64,000 nt of DNA from Hirundichthys speculiger (GCA_018398805.1 JAGFBZ010000261.1:682001-746000); one strand, 5' to 3'. Positions 23,125-36,600 are shown, numbered from the stretch's first letter. Notes: generated by a model from the sequence alone, not told the origin. Numbers and translations: made by a program.

Positions 23125-23370
23125 AAAAAAAATAGAAAAGCACTCAGAGAGACCTACGCCGAGCTCGTAACAATTATAGAAAATTTGAAAATGATCCAGA
23201 ATCCAGGATTTCTTTCGGATCACACCCAAAATGAAATCAGTTCTTCCTTTTCACATTTCCGACAACCTCTGAATTTCACCAATATCCATCCATAACTTTT
23301 TGAGTTATCTTAAACACAGACAAACAAACAGATAAACGCCAGCAAAAACATAACCTCCTTGGCGAAGGGT
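23125..23370 (+). repeat. Dispersed retroposon 3' end
   Basis: TCCATCCATAACTTTTTGAG, then TTATCTTAAACACAGACAAA and finally AACATAACCTCCTTGGCGAA is a signature recognised as the 3' part of a widespread fish retroposon. It follows an A-rich stretch. Family name not asserted. Confidence 0.6.
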
Positions 23371-24721
23371 AAAAAGTGATGACAGGTACTCAATCAGTGG
23401 CTCACCAGAAATCAAGGATGAACTGTGGGCAAATAAATTAGTGCCCCTCCTACAGACTCCTCACCACCAGAATGATGAGCCAATTACAGGGAATTCTGAC
23501 AACGTGTGCTTATTTACAGCAGGTGTGTTAATTAAGTGTGACACTAGTAAGATCACCTAGATTAAAGTGCAAAGACACTGCAAAGTGGAGTGATCTTTTG
23601 TGAACTCTAAATTGGACAGAGGCATGAAGTAATTATTTTGGTTTCTGGCAGGATCTGATCTATGTTAGACATGTTCAACAGGTCAAATTCAAACAGTGCT
23701 TTGCTCTGAATCCCTATCCCTATTTAACATAACTTCAGTTTAACAACGTGTGTTTTACAAGATGGTTTCATTAGCAGAGAGATGATTCAGTTTCACTTAA
23801 CTACCATTTTAGAAAAACAGTACCACAACCATAATGGTACAGTTTGGGACATTTTGCTAAAATTCACCATTTTAGCAATATATAAAACAGATCAAAGTAC
23901 AGAGATTGCAGATTGAACAAAGCATGTACAAGTTAGAATAACCTCTTCATTCATTTGTGGCCAGACATTGAACTCCACTGCATGTCTCACAGTGATGTTT
24001 GATAGGACATTTAGTTTTTAACTGTTGGTCTTCTTCAGTGTCTTAACTACTGATTTAACAGTTTTGAGGTGTGTTGGCTCGTCTCACTATGAGCAAGAAT
24101 GTTTAATACAAAACATGACACTTCTGTTTCCAATAGGTAGTGCTACAACTGTTCCAAAATATTACACTGTAGATGTGTTCAGGATTGGACTATAATCACA
24201 CACATCAATTTTGGACCAGATTAAATAATTTAAGGTTGAGTTACAGACCATTTCTTTTTAATTATGATGGGTGATTTTCATATTAAATATTAAAATAATA
24301 CAAATAATATTTGTATTATAGTAATATTGATAGTAATATGGGTCCAGTGCATTAGGAGCAAGGCCCTTTAAAATACACCATATTCAGCATCCCACTCATA
24401 ATGAAGAAAACTGAAAAATTCACAAATAAATAAATGGCTACTGAATAAAAAGAAAATAACCCAAGGTGATTTGTGTGATCATTTATACAAGTTTTATACA
24501 ACTATGAAAAATGGTTGTAATGCTTATACAAAATCTATCAAGATTTCCCAAAAATATCTATTCAGATCCACAACGTGCTTTTGATGTAAATACAGACTAA
24601 TGCAACATCTTCAGTTAATAAAAAACATGCCATTGTCCAAATGTCTCTAAATTGCGACCTTATAAGAGTCATAACTTGATGACATTAAACTTGTTTCAGC
24701 GGTGTAAAGGGAAGGTGACAG
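23371..24721. other. No gene recognised
   Basis: AT-rich sequence without motifs. Confidence 0.6.
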
Positions 24722-24780
24722 AGAGAATTTAATTAAATTCAATTCAAAAATACTGTATTAATCCCTCAAGGGAAATTAAT
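24722..24780. repeat. Retroposon tail-like fragment
   Basis: AATTCAATTCAAAAATACTG then TATTAATCCCTCAAGGGAAA resembles the common fish 3' tail usually written TTTATTGATCCC..AGGGAAA. It is short and isolated. Confidence 0.45.
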
Positions 24781-27700
24781 TAAATGAAGCAGGAGAGATA
24801 CACTCGGGGCAAAGTAAGTTGCCATGGTAAAAGACTCCCAGTATAGGTTACCTTGTTTTCTGAAAGGAGCTCCACTTAACTCTCTTTCTTTTAAAATTAA
24901 GTTACCTTGCAATTGAGAGACAAAAAACTCAGAGTTTGCACAACCTGGTCTCTGAAACAATAATGAAACTGACCTTGGTCCTAGAGGTCTGTCACTGCCC
25001 AACAATTAATTTTTGTTAGTGAGGTTAATGGGTTTGTCTTCATCGGCTACTGCATAACTGTGATATGTTGAGATTCTTTTTTCTTCATTAACTTATCCAT
25101 TAGAAAAAAATAGAAGCTGCTCTACTCCTTTTTTTCCTGGTTGTTTTGGTAATGGTTTTTTTTCCACTAACACTTTGATATTCATGAATTCATCTGGAGT
25201 TGGGTGAATTCTGCAGCAGATGTCTGTGTTGCAACCGGTTTTTGGAGCCTCTATGTAGTGACGTCTCATGAGTGGCAGCCAGTATCATCCGTCAGATGGA
25301 GACATGGAGGGAGGGAGCCAGATGAGTTTTCCACCATCTGGACCACTGACATGTCAGTCTGCAGACAAGAGTGAAGGTTGATGCAAAACACATGTTTTAT
25401 TCTAGAATTACATCCAACCTAGTATGACTTTTTTTTTTTCCTTTTCCCCCTTATAAACTTATTTCTTCTTATCACAGACTTATTAAACCACACGGTAATA
25501 AGATTGATCATTAAAACAGAAGGAGGGGCTTTCAGACAGATGGAAAGAAAATGTCAGCCTGGTTCTCCAACAGGAAGAAAATAGTTGGCTCTGAGGAACA
25601 ACTTTGAGGCCAAGAACCTGAGAAAAATACATATGGTTTTATACACACTGGATGAGAAACTGCTCTATCAATCTGTGTTTAATTAATCTGTGTGTATATA
25701 CATCCATTGCCTTCTAATAACAGTGAGTCAGGGACTATATACTAACAGCAGGAGAATTTCAGACGATGGTTATTTAATTGTACAATAGCGGCTATAGAAC
25801 AATGAGACAGAACTCTACTGTTTATACAGCTGCTGTGTAAGGATATGTACATGAGTTTTTGAAAGACCTTGGTTCCCGATATAAAACTGCTAAATCAATG
25901 GCAACAGCTGATTAAAAAATTCAGATAATGCACAATTGCCACATACTCCTGATCCACTGATTTATATTTTTTTAAGAATAATAAAAAGGCTTTTCATATA
26001 GACAAATTTCAGATGAAAACAATGCAACAGTTACACAAAAACAAAAAAAGTGATAAATCCTGATGAAAAAACTGCAGCATCATTTAAAGTTTGTCATAGT
26101 TCTCATCATATTACTTTCATAACTCCTGCTGGGTGCAGCCTGGTGAAGCACTGTCAACATACTCACAAACCTTTGGTTGATACTTGGTTGACCCTTCCTG
26201 TGGAGTTGGCTGAAAGAACCAGCTGTATGTTACACGTACACGCAGTACTGAAGTTCACGGTTTGGCACCGCTGGTTATATCCAGAACTTTGAGTCATCAA
26301 GCCTACTGTGTGCATGCAGAGTCCGGGCCTCAGCTAAGCGGGCTAACTAGCTCCATGCGGTCTTCTTTTTGAAAACTCTTGTCTGGAGTCAATCTTGTGC
26401 ATAAGCAAAGCTACAATGTAGCAGAAAGTTAGAACAAAACTCACTGTTGATTTGTCTTTGCACATTCACAGACCTCCTGATTGATCTTGATCCTTCTTAC
26501 GAGGTAAGTAGATTGAACAAATTTACTTATGAAACATATTATTCATACACATTTAGACACCATGAACATTTTCCACAAAACAACAACAACCACAAAAAAA
26601 GATAAAAAAGACCAAACATTTAAAACCAAATTTCCCACTGGGCTGCATGACAAAAATAGTGAGAGGACTGCTGAATGACTTTAAGTGATGTGGACGTGAG
26701 ATCATCTGTTTATCAGTAATGCGATATAAATTGGGTCAAATCTTTATTTTTTTTCAGTTTTCCACTCCAGCAGTGTCACTGTACTTTCAGGTAAATAATA
26801 TAATATTAAATAGTGCATCCTGATTTTCTGTGCACTGGTGGATGATGAAAGCCAGGCAGGTCGATAAATCAGACAGCAGGTCTCAACCTGCTCCTCTTTC
26901 TCACCAACAGAGGTCTATTTCCTCTTCTTCTCTTCCTCCTGCAGAGCAAGGGATGAACAAGAAGAGAGCCATCTGTGGGAGCGGTGCATGCTGGCAGGAG
27001 CAGATTGTAAGGGAGGAAGGAAAGAAGGAAGCGAGAAGGCAATTGGGAGAAGAGAGGGCCAAGAGAAGGGAGAAAAGAGCAAAGAGGAAGAGATTTAGGG
27101 TCGAACAAACTTCTTTAAAGCTGTGTTGAGTTGCGGCTGATGTTAAAGCATCATATTGGCCTGTTGTTGCTTTCGGCAAATTCTTTGCTACTTGGATTCC
27201 TTCCAACAGAAGGAATACACCAGTGAATACAACAAGCACCGGTTTATTTGTGCTCTTTTTCCAAAGTACAACACCAGGTAGGTTGCAGGACCTTCTGTAC
27301 TTGGATCCCAGCACGCTGTTGTATAAATAAAGGGAGTAACTGCTTAGTGATCTACTGCAGCTGTGTTAAATTAATTTCTTGTGGCTTCCACAACCACTGC
27401 AGCCCATGCTCCTCTACTGATAAGCAAAAACCACACAGCACCATGTGGCTTCAATAATTTCACACTATCAGCCATGTTTGTCCACTTCCAAAACACTTCT
27501 TAGATAAAAATCTGATTTGCCTCTTCACATCTGTGACTTTTATTGTATCAAATGTGAATGTATCAAACATCTCACACTTTCGTGTGAATACGACAGCCTT
27601 CTGAAAGAGCATGCTTGTGCATCGGATCCCTATCAGCATCTGTTATTTGTATTAAAAACAACAGAAAATGTCATATCTGTGAGACCATATTAAAGCAGGA

Positions 27701-27956
27701 GAGTTAATTGAGGCAAAATTAAATTTATAATGGAAGCAGTCTCAGCTGTTACTGGTGACATTCAACGCCATAAGACTGGAAAGACTCATCCATTTATATG
27801 TGAAAAGATCAGAGGTGGGGATTGATTTTTTTTTTTTTTTTCTGATGAGCTGTGCATGCCTGTAGTGAAATCCAACCATTCTCTCCCTCGAACCCTTCAG
27901 GAACATGCACAGCTAAAATGAAAACTAACACTGAATCAGCATTGCAGAAATGTGAA
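24781..27956. other. No gene recognised; one purine-rich patch
   Basis: A purine-rich patch at about 27000-27100 gives Lys/Arg/Glu-rich reading frames that look like composition artefacts. I saw no splice-bordered coding segment with recognisable content. Confidence 0.55.
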
Positions 27957-28025
27957 TAGAACAGAATCCTTTATTGTCACTGTACATAGGTACAATGAGA
28001 TTAAAAGCAACATCTCGGATGTCGC
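27957..28025. repeat. Retroposon tail-like fragment
   Basis: AGAACAGAATCCTTTATTGT followed by CACTGTACATAGGTACAATG matches a common fish 3' tail (AGAATAGA..CCTTTATTGTC..TACAATGA). Confidence 0.5.
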
Positions 28026-28928
28026 AGATGTCATGAAAACGACACCTGATCCTTAATTATCTTCACTAAACAGGTGACAGAATATTGCACTGACAAGCCA
28101 CAGCTTCAAAGGCATTAGAATGTTTAGTATTCTTCATTTTAGCTGTGCACATTACTCCAGTTGATAAGTTTCTCGGCAAGCATGCAGAACTTGACACAAC
28201 ACCCGTAGCTTGATGATGACAACGCTCACCGCATGAGTATAGGCAAAAATCTGCACAAATTTGATATGTCCATTCCCAATTATGTCGCATGGGCATGCAT
28301 CTGTATCCAATCTAGGACTACATACTTAAGTGATTTGGTCTAAAAATCTGAACTGGCAAATAGGACATGTGTAATTTCAGGCAAGTAGTATGAACATGCA
28401 CTTTTATTGCAAGTGCAGTTTGTTGACAACAAAATGTTCTAGTGCTCCAACACAACAAATGTCTTGATGTCACTTTCATGGGGAGTTGAGTATCCAAGAA
28501 CACAAAGACTTTTTTCACTGACCTTGCCACTGACCAGAATAACACATAAACCCATGGTGATCATACACTAGAGAAATTGTGGTTTGTTGAGTAAATATGG
28601 CATACTTCTTTAAATGCATGTTATAAAACCCTTTTTTTTTCCCTATATAGCAGATTAGCACAATCAGGTCAGACTGGGGTCTCGCACAGCAAGGGTCAAA
28701 ATGAAAGAAGGAAGCACAGATAATAATCTCTGGACGCTGGGATGGATAGGAAATGTGAGAGTGGAGCAAGAGCAATCAGTCACAGGTGTAATCAATGCAG
28801 CTGAAGCAAGCATGCAATCAGTGAACATGCACCAGGAGGAGGTGCATCTGGTGGAGTAAAGACAACAAGAAAATATAACAAGATATGGATTCAATGAGAG
28901 AACTGAGGGGGAAAAAACATATGCAATG
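28026..28928. other. No gene recognised
   Basis: Only short frames on either strand, no motif seen. Confidence 0.6.
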
Positions 28929-29066
28929 GTCCAGAACAGGGGTCCGCAAACTGTAGTACGCATACCACCAGTGGTAGCGTGAGCGACTCTTGGTGGTACG
29001 CAGGGGAATGTCATGACTTTCCACATTTTTTCCACATTTTCACTTAAAAAAAAAATCGGAAATATA

Positions 29067-30791
29067 CAACCCCTAGCAAAAAGTATGGAATCACCAGTCC
29101 TTGGATGAGCACTCACTTAGACATTTCATTCTGTAGAACAAACTCAGATAAAAAAGCATGAAACAATAATGAAGTAGTTCAAAAGTGCAACTCCTTGGCA
29201 TTCAGAAAAACTAAAAGAAATGAATTAAACATTGTGGTGGTCAGTAAATTTTACTTTTATAGAGCAAGTGTAGAGAAATAAATATGGAATCACTCCATTC
29301 TGAGGAAAAAAAATATGAACTCATAAAAAACAGACAAAGAAAAACAATCAATCAAAACATCACAAGTATTTAGTTGCACAACCTCTGGCTTTTATGACAG
29401 CTTAGTCTCTGAGGCATGGACTTGATGAGTGACAAACATTATTCTTCATCAATCTGGTGCCAACTCTCTTTGATTGCAGTTTCCAGATCATCTTGGCAGG
29501 TTGGAGCCTTGCTGTGGACCATTTTTTTCAATTTCCACCACAGGTTTTCAATTGGGTTTGGATCTGGGCTATTTGTAGGACATGACATTGACTGGATGCG
29601 TCTTTCACCAAGGAATCCTTTCACAGTTTTTGCTCTGTGCATGATGCATTGTCATCTTGGAAAATGATTTCATCATCCCCAAACATTTTTTCAATTGAAG
29701 GGATAAGAAAGCTGTCCAAAATGTCAATGTAAACTTGTGCATTTATTCAGGAACTAACCACAGCCATCTCCCCAGTGCCTTTGCCTGATATGCAGCCACA
29801 TATCATCAAGGACTGTGGAAATTTTTGATGTTTTCTTCAGGCAGTCCTCTTTGTAAATCTCACTGGAACGGCACCAAACAAAAGTTCCAGCATCATCACC
29901 TTGTCCAATGCAGATTTGTGACTCATCACTGAAGATAACCTTCATCCAGTCATCCACAGTGCCTCTCCTTAGCCCATTGCAGTCTTGTTCTTTTCTGTTT
30001 AAGCGTCAATGATGGTTTCCTTTTAGCTTTCCTGTATCTAAATCCCATTTCCTTTAGGCGATTTTGCACAGTTCTTTCACATACATTGACTCCAGCTTCC
30101 TCCCATTTCTTCTTCATTTGTCTTGTTGTGCATTTTCTGTTTTCAGACATATGGCCTTTAGTTGTTTGTCTGGACGCTTAGATGTCTTCCTTGGTCTACC
30201 AGTATGCTTGACTTTAACAACCTTCCCATGCTGTTTGTACTTGGTCTATATCTTCTATACAGCTGACAGAACAGCCCACATCTTTGGCAACCATATGTGT
30301 AGATTTACCTTGTTCGTTTGATATAACGTTTGATAATCCTGTTTTTGTTCTCAAGAGACATCTCTCTTGTTGGAGCCACGATTCTTGCCAATCCACTTGG
30401 TCCAGCAGCCCTCCAAGGTGTGATAACTGCACTTTTTTTAACGGCTGACTAACGAGCAGATCTAGTCTGAGGCAGGTGCCTAGTTAAGGAAAGGAAATTG
30501 ACTGGGTGTATCCTTATTTTCTACTCAAAATGGAGTGATTCTGAATTTTTTTCCTCAGAATGGAGTGATTCCATATTTATTTCCCTTCACTTGCTCTATA
30601 AAAAAATAAATTTACTGACCACCACAATGTTTTTATTCATTTATTTTAGTGTTTCTGAATGCCAAGTAGTTGCACTTTTGAAAAACTTCATTATTGTTTC
30701 ATGCTTTTTATCTGAGTTTGTTCTACAGAATGAAATGTCTGAGTGAGTGCTCGTCCAAGGCTGGTGATTCCATACTTTTTGCTAGGGGTTG
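29067..30791 (-). mobile_element. Tc1-like transposon, 1725 bp, long inverted repeats
   Basis: TA flanks both sides (29065-29066 and 30792-30793). The first 30 bp of each end are identical inverted repeats starting CAACCCCTAGCAAAAAG, and similarity between the arms continues for roughly 235 bp with few changes. Each arm holds TATGGAATCAC twice: outer at 29084 and inner at 29283 on the left, and complements at 30764-30774 and 30565-30575 on the right. This is the IR/DR plan of Sleeping Beauty-type elements. The transposase runs on the reverse strand and is broken. Confidence 0.95.
29439..30432 (-). pseudogene. Tc1 transposase, broken
   Basis: Reverse-strand pieces in order: SNVISNEQGKSTHMVAKDVG (N-terminal DNA-binding region, frame 30214-30432); CTTRQMKKKWEEAGVNVCER then TVQNRLKEMGFRYRKAKRKP (second helix-turn-helix, 29950-30150); WMKVIFSDESQICIGQGDDA with the first catalytic Asp (29754-29957); QDDNASC near 29645 with the second Asp; and NSPDPNPIENLWWKLKKMVH with the catalytic Glu (29439-29642). 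Frameshifts and stops separate the pieces. The DD34E triad is still readable, so decay is moderate. Confidence 0.92.
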
Positions 30792-31164
30792 TACAATGCA
30801 TTATAAATATGTTTCAAACAAAATGTGTAGCTTGAGATAATTAAAACTTATAAAAATATTTGTTGGGTATTCAGTTGCAGTGCAGATTTAACCAGTTATG
30901 AGTGTGTTTATTTTGCTCTGTATGAGAGTATGAGTATGTGAAAATTGCTGGACAGAGTTGTAAATGTCTGATTCTAAAAGTAAAGTAACAATTTAAGCAA
31001 CAATGTAACCACAATAAGGAATGAACATCTCTGTGTGTTTAAAGCTAATGGAGAAGGCATATATGGCTATATTTTAAAATTGGTCATCATGGTGGTACTC
31101 AGAGAGCTCAATAGTTTCTCAGGTGGTATGCAGAATTAAAAGTGTAAGAACCACTGGTCCAGAA

Positions 31165-31920
31165 CATCACAAAGACTGCATTTACACTGCAGGTCTTGAT
31201 GGTCAATTCTAATTTAATGCCTATACCTGATTTTTTTTTAATCATCATTTTTTAAATTTATTTATCATTATTACTATCATTTTTGATATATTGCTGCTTG
31301 ATCTTTTAAAAGAAACCCATATCTGATATCTGCATTTACACTTTTTAATTGCCGGGGAAATTATCTTACAAGGTTGATGAGCTTGGAGATTGATACAGAG
31401 ACTCATGTACAAAGACTTGCGTGGATTTCATACAAAAACATAGTTTGGAAATTTCCTTAAACACAAAAAGATTCAGATTTAGTAAAGCTTTTGTGAGCGC
31501 GAATCCATGCACGCACTCTCTTAGCACAGTGCACTCAACATGGAACTGAACATACATGTAGCAGCACAACACACTGCCAGCCTCCGTGCTCAAATATAAT
31601 TTGAATATAATGACAAAAGCAATAGGAAAAAAAAAGAGAAATGTCCTCATGTGGGAAGTCAAGACACTTCTTTCTGAAGTTTAGGCCAGGAAAAAATGTT
31701 TTGTAACTTTTTCTTCTGGCATAAATACACAAAAAGAAAAAGGTGGAATGGCAAGGTGTGGTGGAAGCCATAACTGCAGTAGGCTTGGAAAACAGCACTA
31801 ATGAGCAAAAAAAAAAAAGTCAGGAAGAAGGGTGGAGGTGAAGGGGAGAGCTGTTGCTCACTGGCAAAGTGTGGCCAGAACAGGCATATTTCCAACCATC
31901 TTTCTCAGTTGTGTTTTTTT

Positions 31921-31955
<35 letters not shown>

Positions 31956-32419
31956 CTAGCTTTCAGTTCTAAAAAGAGTGTCAATGTTGATTCGGCTCAT
32001 GTTACGGAATTTGATTTCTTGGTTCCACATTCAGTTTTCCATCTTCTGAGTCAAGGCTTTGGTTCTCAGATTTTCAGATTCACAGTATATATGACACTAA
32101 ATTGACACCACAGGCTTTCAGATGTGGTGGGATATAAGTTCTTAAGTGATAAATGGAACTTCACCGCATCCCTTCTAACTGTTGCCAATTGGACCAAACC
32201 AAAATGGACAAAAGTGCATACGCCAGCTATGAAATGTGTGTGGAGCACTGCACCGTGTCAAACTCATTCCTTTGCAAACCTCTGTACAAAGCCTGCCTGC
32301 TTAAACCACTGGGCTATGCAGCAGCCCAAGACCACTGTCTGACTATACATCCATATGTATCTATGTTTATATTTACGTTTATGTTTATATGGTCATTATA
32401 TTTAGTCATTTGTGTACTC
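31165..32419. other. No gene; contains a (TTG)n tract
   Basis: A TTG microsatellite lies at about 31920-31955. Frames crossing it encode valine or cysteine-like artefacts. Nothing else was recognised. Confidence 0.65.
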
Positions 32420-32710
32420 TCCTCTCTCTGTCTTGTCTCCAGTCTTTTCTTTCTCTACCCGGCTGGCCTTCGGCAGGAAGGTCCCCTCATATGAGCCAGG
32501 TCCTGCTCAAGGTTTCTTCCTCTTAAAGTGGAGTTTTTCCTTGCCACTGTTTGGCTTAAAGTTTTTTTTTTTTTATCCCTCAGTGGGAGTTTTTTACCCG
32601 CCATCATCCTTGTTCAGGATTCAATGTTATTTTTTAGTAAATGATATTTGCTCTGAGTCTCTATAACAGACGCTATACAAATAAAATTGAACTAATTGAA
32701 TTGAATTGTA
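32420..32710 (+). repeat. 3' end of an L2-type LINE
   Basis: CCTGCTCAAGGTTTCTTCCT, then AGTGGAGTTTTTCCTTGCCA, and the end ACGCTATACAAATAAAATTG followed by AATTGAATTGAATTG is the well-known 3' terminus of fish L2 elements with its TTGAA tail. It is severely 5'-truncated and non-coding. Confidence 0.75.
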
Positions 32711-33078
32711 TATGTGTTTTTGACCCTTTTTTTGCTGCCTAATTCGATAAATCATAAGTTTGAATCTCACATGTGCTGACTGAACCTCACACCCTCAAGG
32801 ATGCATTCAGACACAGCTGATGCAGCTCGATTTAGGTACTGCCAGCCTCCACTGCATCCAAGGATGAATTCAAGAGACACACAAATAAAAACAATGACAC
32901 CAGCACGCTGGATATGCACACAGTTGAACACCATCTGTATGACCATATGTCAGCTTTAGCTCTGCTGAAAACACACATACACACGCCTGAGATCAGGTGT
33001 AAACAAGCTTGCCTCCCAGCAGATGTGCTTTCTGTCACTCTGCATATTGTTCTTCCACTTTACCAACAACTCTGTGGA
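32711..33078. other. No gene recognised
   Basis: Nothing seen apart from the approach to a GT microsatellite. Confidence 0.6.
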
Positions 33079-33094
33079 GTGTGTGTGTGTGTGT
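33079..33094 (+). repeat. (GT)n microsatellite
   Basis: Eight GT units. Confidence 0.95.
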
Positions 33095-33454
33095 AAATAC
33101 ATCTATCTTTGTGAGGGCGATGTAACTTTTAGACAAGATATTTTTGGTCTCCACTTCAGGATATACCTTACAAGAGATCTTCAGTGATCCAGATTTGGTT
33201 TTAGGCTAGGGCAGGCTCAGGTCAGGCTAGGACCATGAAAATGGACTGAAAAGGCCTCTCACAAGAACAGAAGTACAAACATGCAGTGTGAATGTAGTTG
33301 AGCTCCGACAGCCTGATGTCTCTAAATCCCTCACTGCTTTCTCAAAGCTGTCTCTCACACACACACGTGCGCATATAAAAATACAATATGAATTTAATGT
33401 CCTAACTGAACAAATTCTGATACACATACTGGAGAGATGCACACACCACAGATA

Positions 33455-33478
33455 TACACACACACACACACACACACA
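33455..33478 (+). repeat. (AC)n microsatellite
   Basis: About twelve AC units. Confidence 0.95.
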
Positions 33479-33576
33479 GGGGCTGTGGCACAGTTTGACA
33501 GTAGAAGAAAGGCAGCTCCCCCTCTGGTGCTGAAATTACTTCTTCAATCTGACAGCAGCAAACCAAACAACAACAA

Positions 33577-33581
<5 letters not shown>

Positions 33582-33636
<55 letters not shown>
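33582..33636 (+). repeat. (CA)n microsatellite, 55 bp
   Basis: Uninterrupted CA repeat, the longest of three within 560 bp. Confidence 0.97.
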
Positions 33637-33638
<2 letters not shown>

Positions 33639-36600
33639 ACTTTTTCTGTTTCAAGGCTGATGCTTTGATAACTGATTGATCAGGGCAACCCAATGTGCAA
33701 GATTTCCAGGGACATGTGAATTTTTGGTGGCTATAAGCTGTTAGAACAGGATCAACTGACCAGAAACTAGATATGCTCCCAATGACTCCTGACTGGCCTC
33801 AATCATTTGTTGCAATCTTGCACCTAATGGAAATCTTTCACTCAACGTTCCCAATTAAACTAGTGTTCAACTAAATTTGTGCATCGCTGGAATGATTTTG
33901 CAATCAATGAACCACCTATTTCTATTTAGCATTTCAGTGCATGAGCATTTTAATGTAAATTGTTTTTTTCCCTGAGTCATCACAGATAGAAACATGGTTC
34001 TTGCCAATATATCAAATGAAGTGGTGGTTGTTGGTTTCCTGGCAACCTGGTCTTTATTTTCTATTGCTTTCGCTCTTGAATGTCTTGCTGAGGTGTGACA
34101 GATGTGACTGATCAGGTGAGATTTGAAAGCAACATAAAGCACTACACAGTATAAGGCAGTGAAGCGGGGAGGAGCGTGGCATGCTGGGATTGTGAATTTA
34201 GATCTGCGCCACGCTGTCACTCACAAAAGCCTGGTAATATTCTCAGAGCGAGGCAACCAAAGTCACGAGACGAGGATGTACTGCTGACGGAGGAGGAATG
34301 ACAAGCTCCAAGACAGATTTATATTCATACGCACACGATTTGACAGCTTGAACACACATGTTTAAATTAAACACACACATAACTCTCAGTCACAGCCTCT
34401 GAGCTCCAGAGAGGAAACGGAAGACTGGGAAACGCTTTGGAAAGTTTTAAGACTGTTTAGTTGTGACATTTCTGGGACATTTTAGGATTTGGGCCACAAC
34501 ACTAATACTGATGGGTCGTTCAAACACTGTGGGGACTCGTCACTGATTATTCCCCAGTCTTAACTTCCACATTTCAGCCAGGGAACCTCATCTTCTTAAA
34601 CATTCAATCCAGTAAATTTCTATAAAACACTGCAAATTTGTGGAGCAAAGAGGGAGATTCTGAAAAGCTCAAAAGCCTTGAGTTCAAAATATAACCATAA
34701 ACAGACGAAGGAGAATCTGACACATGCAAGAATGGAAAGAGAGCTACAAGGTTGAAAGAGTCTCATTTGTTTGGAGTTTTTAAATATTGTGACAATAAAA
34801 TGACCAGTTTAGATGTTTGGTCATTTAAGGGCGCAATGTCAGTTATAAGCTTGGACATACTTACGCAGCTGAAATGGGTTGGTTCTGTACCAAATATTGA
34901 CTGTTTCTTATCTTAAAATATTCGTTTTAAATTAATTTGAAGAGATTATTTTCAGGAAGCATGGCTTAGCTTCTGGGCCCCCTGAGCCTACTATCGACAA
35001 AACAAAACCGCTGATGAGCAGCAGCTCAGGCTGAATAATAAATATGAGCCACCTGCTATCATTTCTCCAGACCCTGCAAACTGTGAAGGCCACAACTTCC
35101 CCGGCTCCTACGACAGCGCCATAAGACACCGGCTGAGGGCCTGCCTTCTCCAGCAGTGGGTCTGAACAAGCCTTTTGGTTGCCAGGAATCAGTAACCACA
35201 TCTCTCCTCTGGCCTCTGAGAGAAAAATAAACACAGATAAGGGGTTTTAGTAATCTTCTGTGATTCTCATGAATAGATGAAGAAAAATACAGGAGTATGG
35301 CTGCAGGTGCTGCTCTCAACAGCTCCAAAGCTGTGTCATGTGTACATTATTGTCTTTCGGGGTTTGTCCTGCACATCTGTCAGCTTTCTGGTCACTATCA
35401 TCATCCAAAACTTGCAGTATGGTTCATTTGTATGATCCCAACTGCACGAAATGGAATTCAAGTTCACTACAATGTGGTCGGTAGCAAGTCTTTATTTTCA
35501 GTCTTGCTTAGACATATAGTCACGGAGGCATTGATAAACTTAAAGACTATCCTTTTTACACAACACAGCAACACTGTAAAGAAGTGACCAGCTACCATGC
35601 CGTCATCCTGCTGCGTACAAGGACTCACCTGTATGCACCTGTATGCACCTGTATGACGTGAGAGGCTTCAGACAACCTCGAAAAGGACAGTCCAGCCGCC
35701 ACATCAATGATGCATCCCTTCACCTTCAACAAAACAGAAATTTGCTGTTCCTCTGTTTTTAACTCCACCATACACATTCACTCATAAGCTTAATCTCAAC
35801 CATAAAGTGTTGCCTTTGCATTTTTTGGGGACTCAGCTGCCCTGAGTATGACCAGTCGCACATGTGACCTCGCCCATCATCTTTTGGCATATGCATCACA
35901 CACCCATCCACATACCCTCTGAAATACATACACATGGTTCAGGTGTGTTTGCAGGTTTTCTGTGTGGTTTATTCATCACTGCCATTTTTGTAGATATTAG
36001 ACATTTAATATAAGTGTTTCTATTTGTCTTTAATACTTATATTGAAATAAGTTGTTCTGAAAGCATGACTATATTTTATTTCCATAAATATAGTCAACTT
36101 TACATTGATGTAAAACTAGCTGTCAACAGAAATATAAATCTTTTTAAAACATGGGGTATAAAAAGATCTACTTGAACACTGAAGTCTTTGTAACAAGTCA
36201 CATTTACTCTGAATGGAAGTAATTTATTTCATTAAGTCGGTCATGCATTTAAATATTTTAGTGAGGGATCAATATTTTTATCTAAGTGGTTTTATTGGAA
36301 GAGTAAGACCTTTTCTTTTAGAACCAGATCCAGAGTGGGGGTCTGTCTCAAATGATTAGGGTGAGTTAAAGCAGGGAAAAAAAATCAAACAAACAAACAA
36401 ACAACAGTATGCAAAAACAAGTTATACAGCCATACATACTGGACGCTAATGGTCAGGCCACTAAGAACAGACCAGAAACATGCAGCTGTGGAGGAGAGTA
36501 GAAGAATAGACAGAACAGAGAAGAGAGGGCATATCTACAGGAAACAGCAAATAAAATAGAGCAATCCTCGCTTCCAAACAGAACTTAACCCTCATGCTGA

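Larger units (their letters stand above)
28937..31156. mobile_element. hAT MITE split by a nested Tc1 element
   Basis: GTCCAGAA is duplicated at 28929-28936 and 31157-31164. The left end CAGGGGTCCGCAAAC and the complement of the right end, CAGTGGTTCTTACAC, are imperfect inverted repeats. A subterminal GCATACCACC at 28960-28969 is inverted at 31122-31131. Without the nested Tc1 element (29067-30791) the host element is about 495 bp and non-coding, a typical hAT MITE. Confidence 0.87.

Noticed and set aside
26830..27129. Lys/Arg/Glu-rich frame resembling a nuclear protein
   Set aside because: Follows a purine-rich patch; no splice context or recognised domain.
35625..35660. Tandem CTGTATGCAC units considered as a CRISPR-like array
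   Set aside because: Only about three 10-base units with no spacers, in a vertebrate-type sequence.
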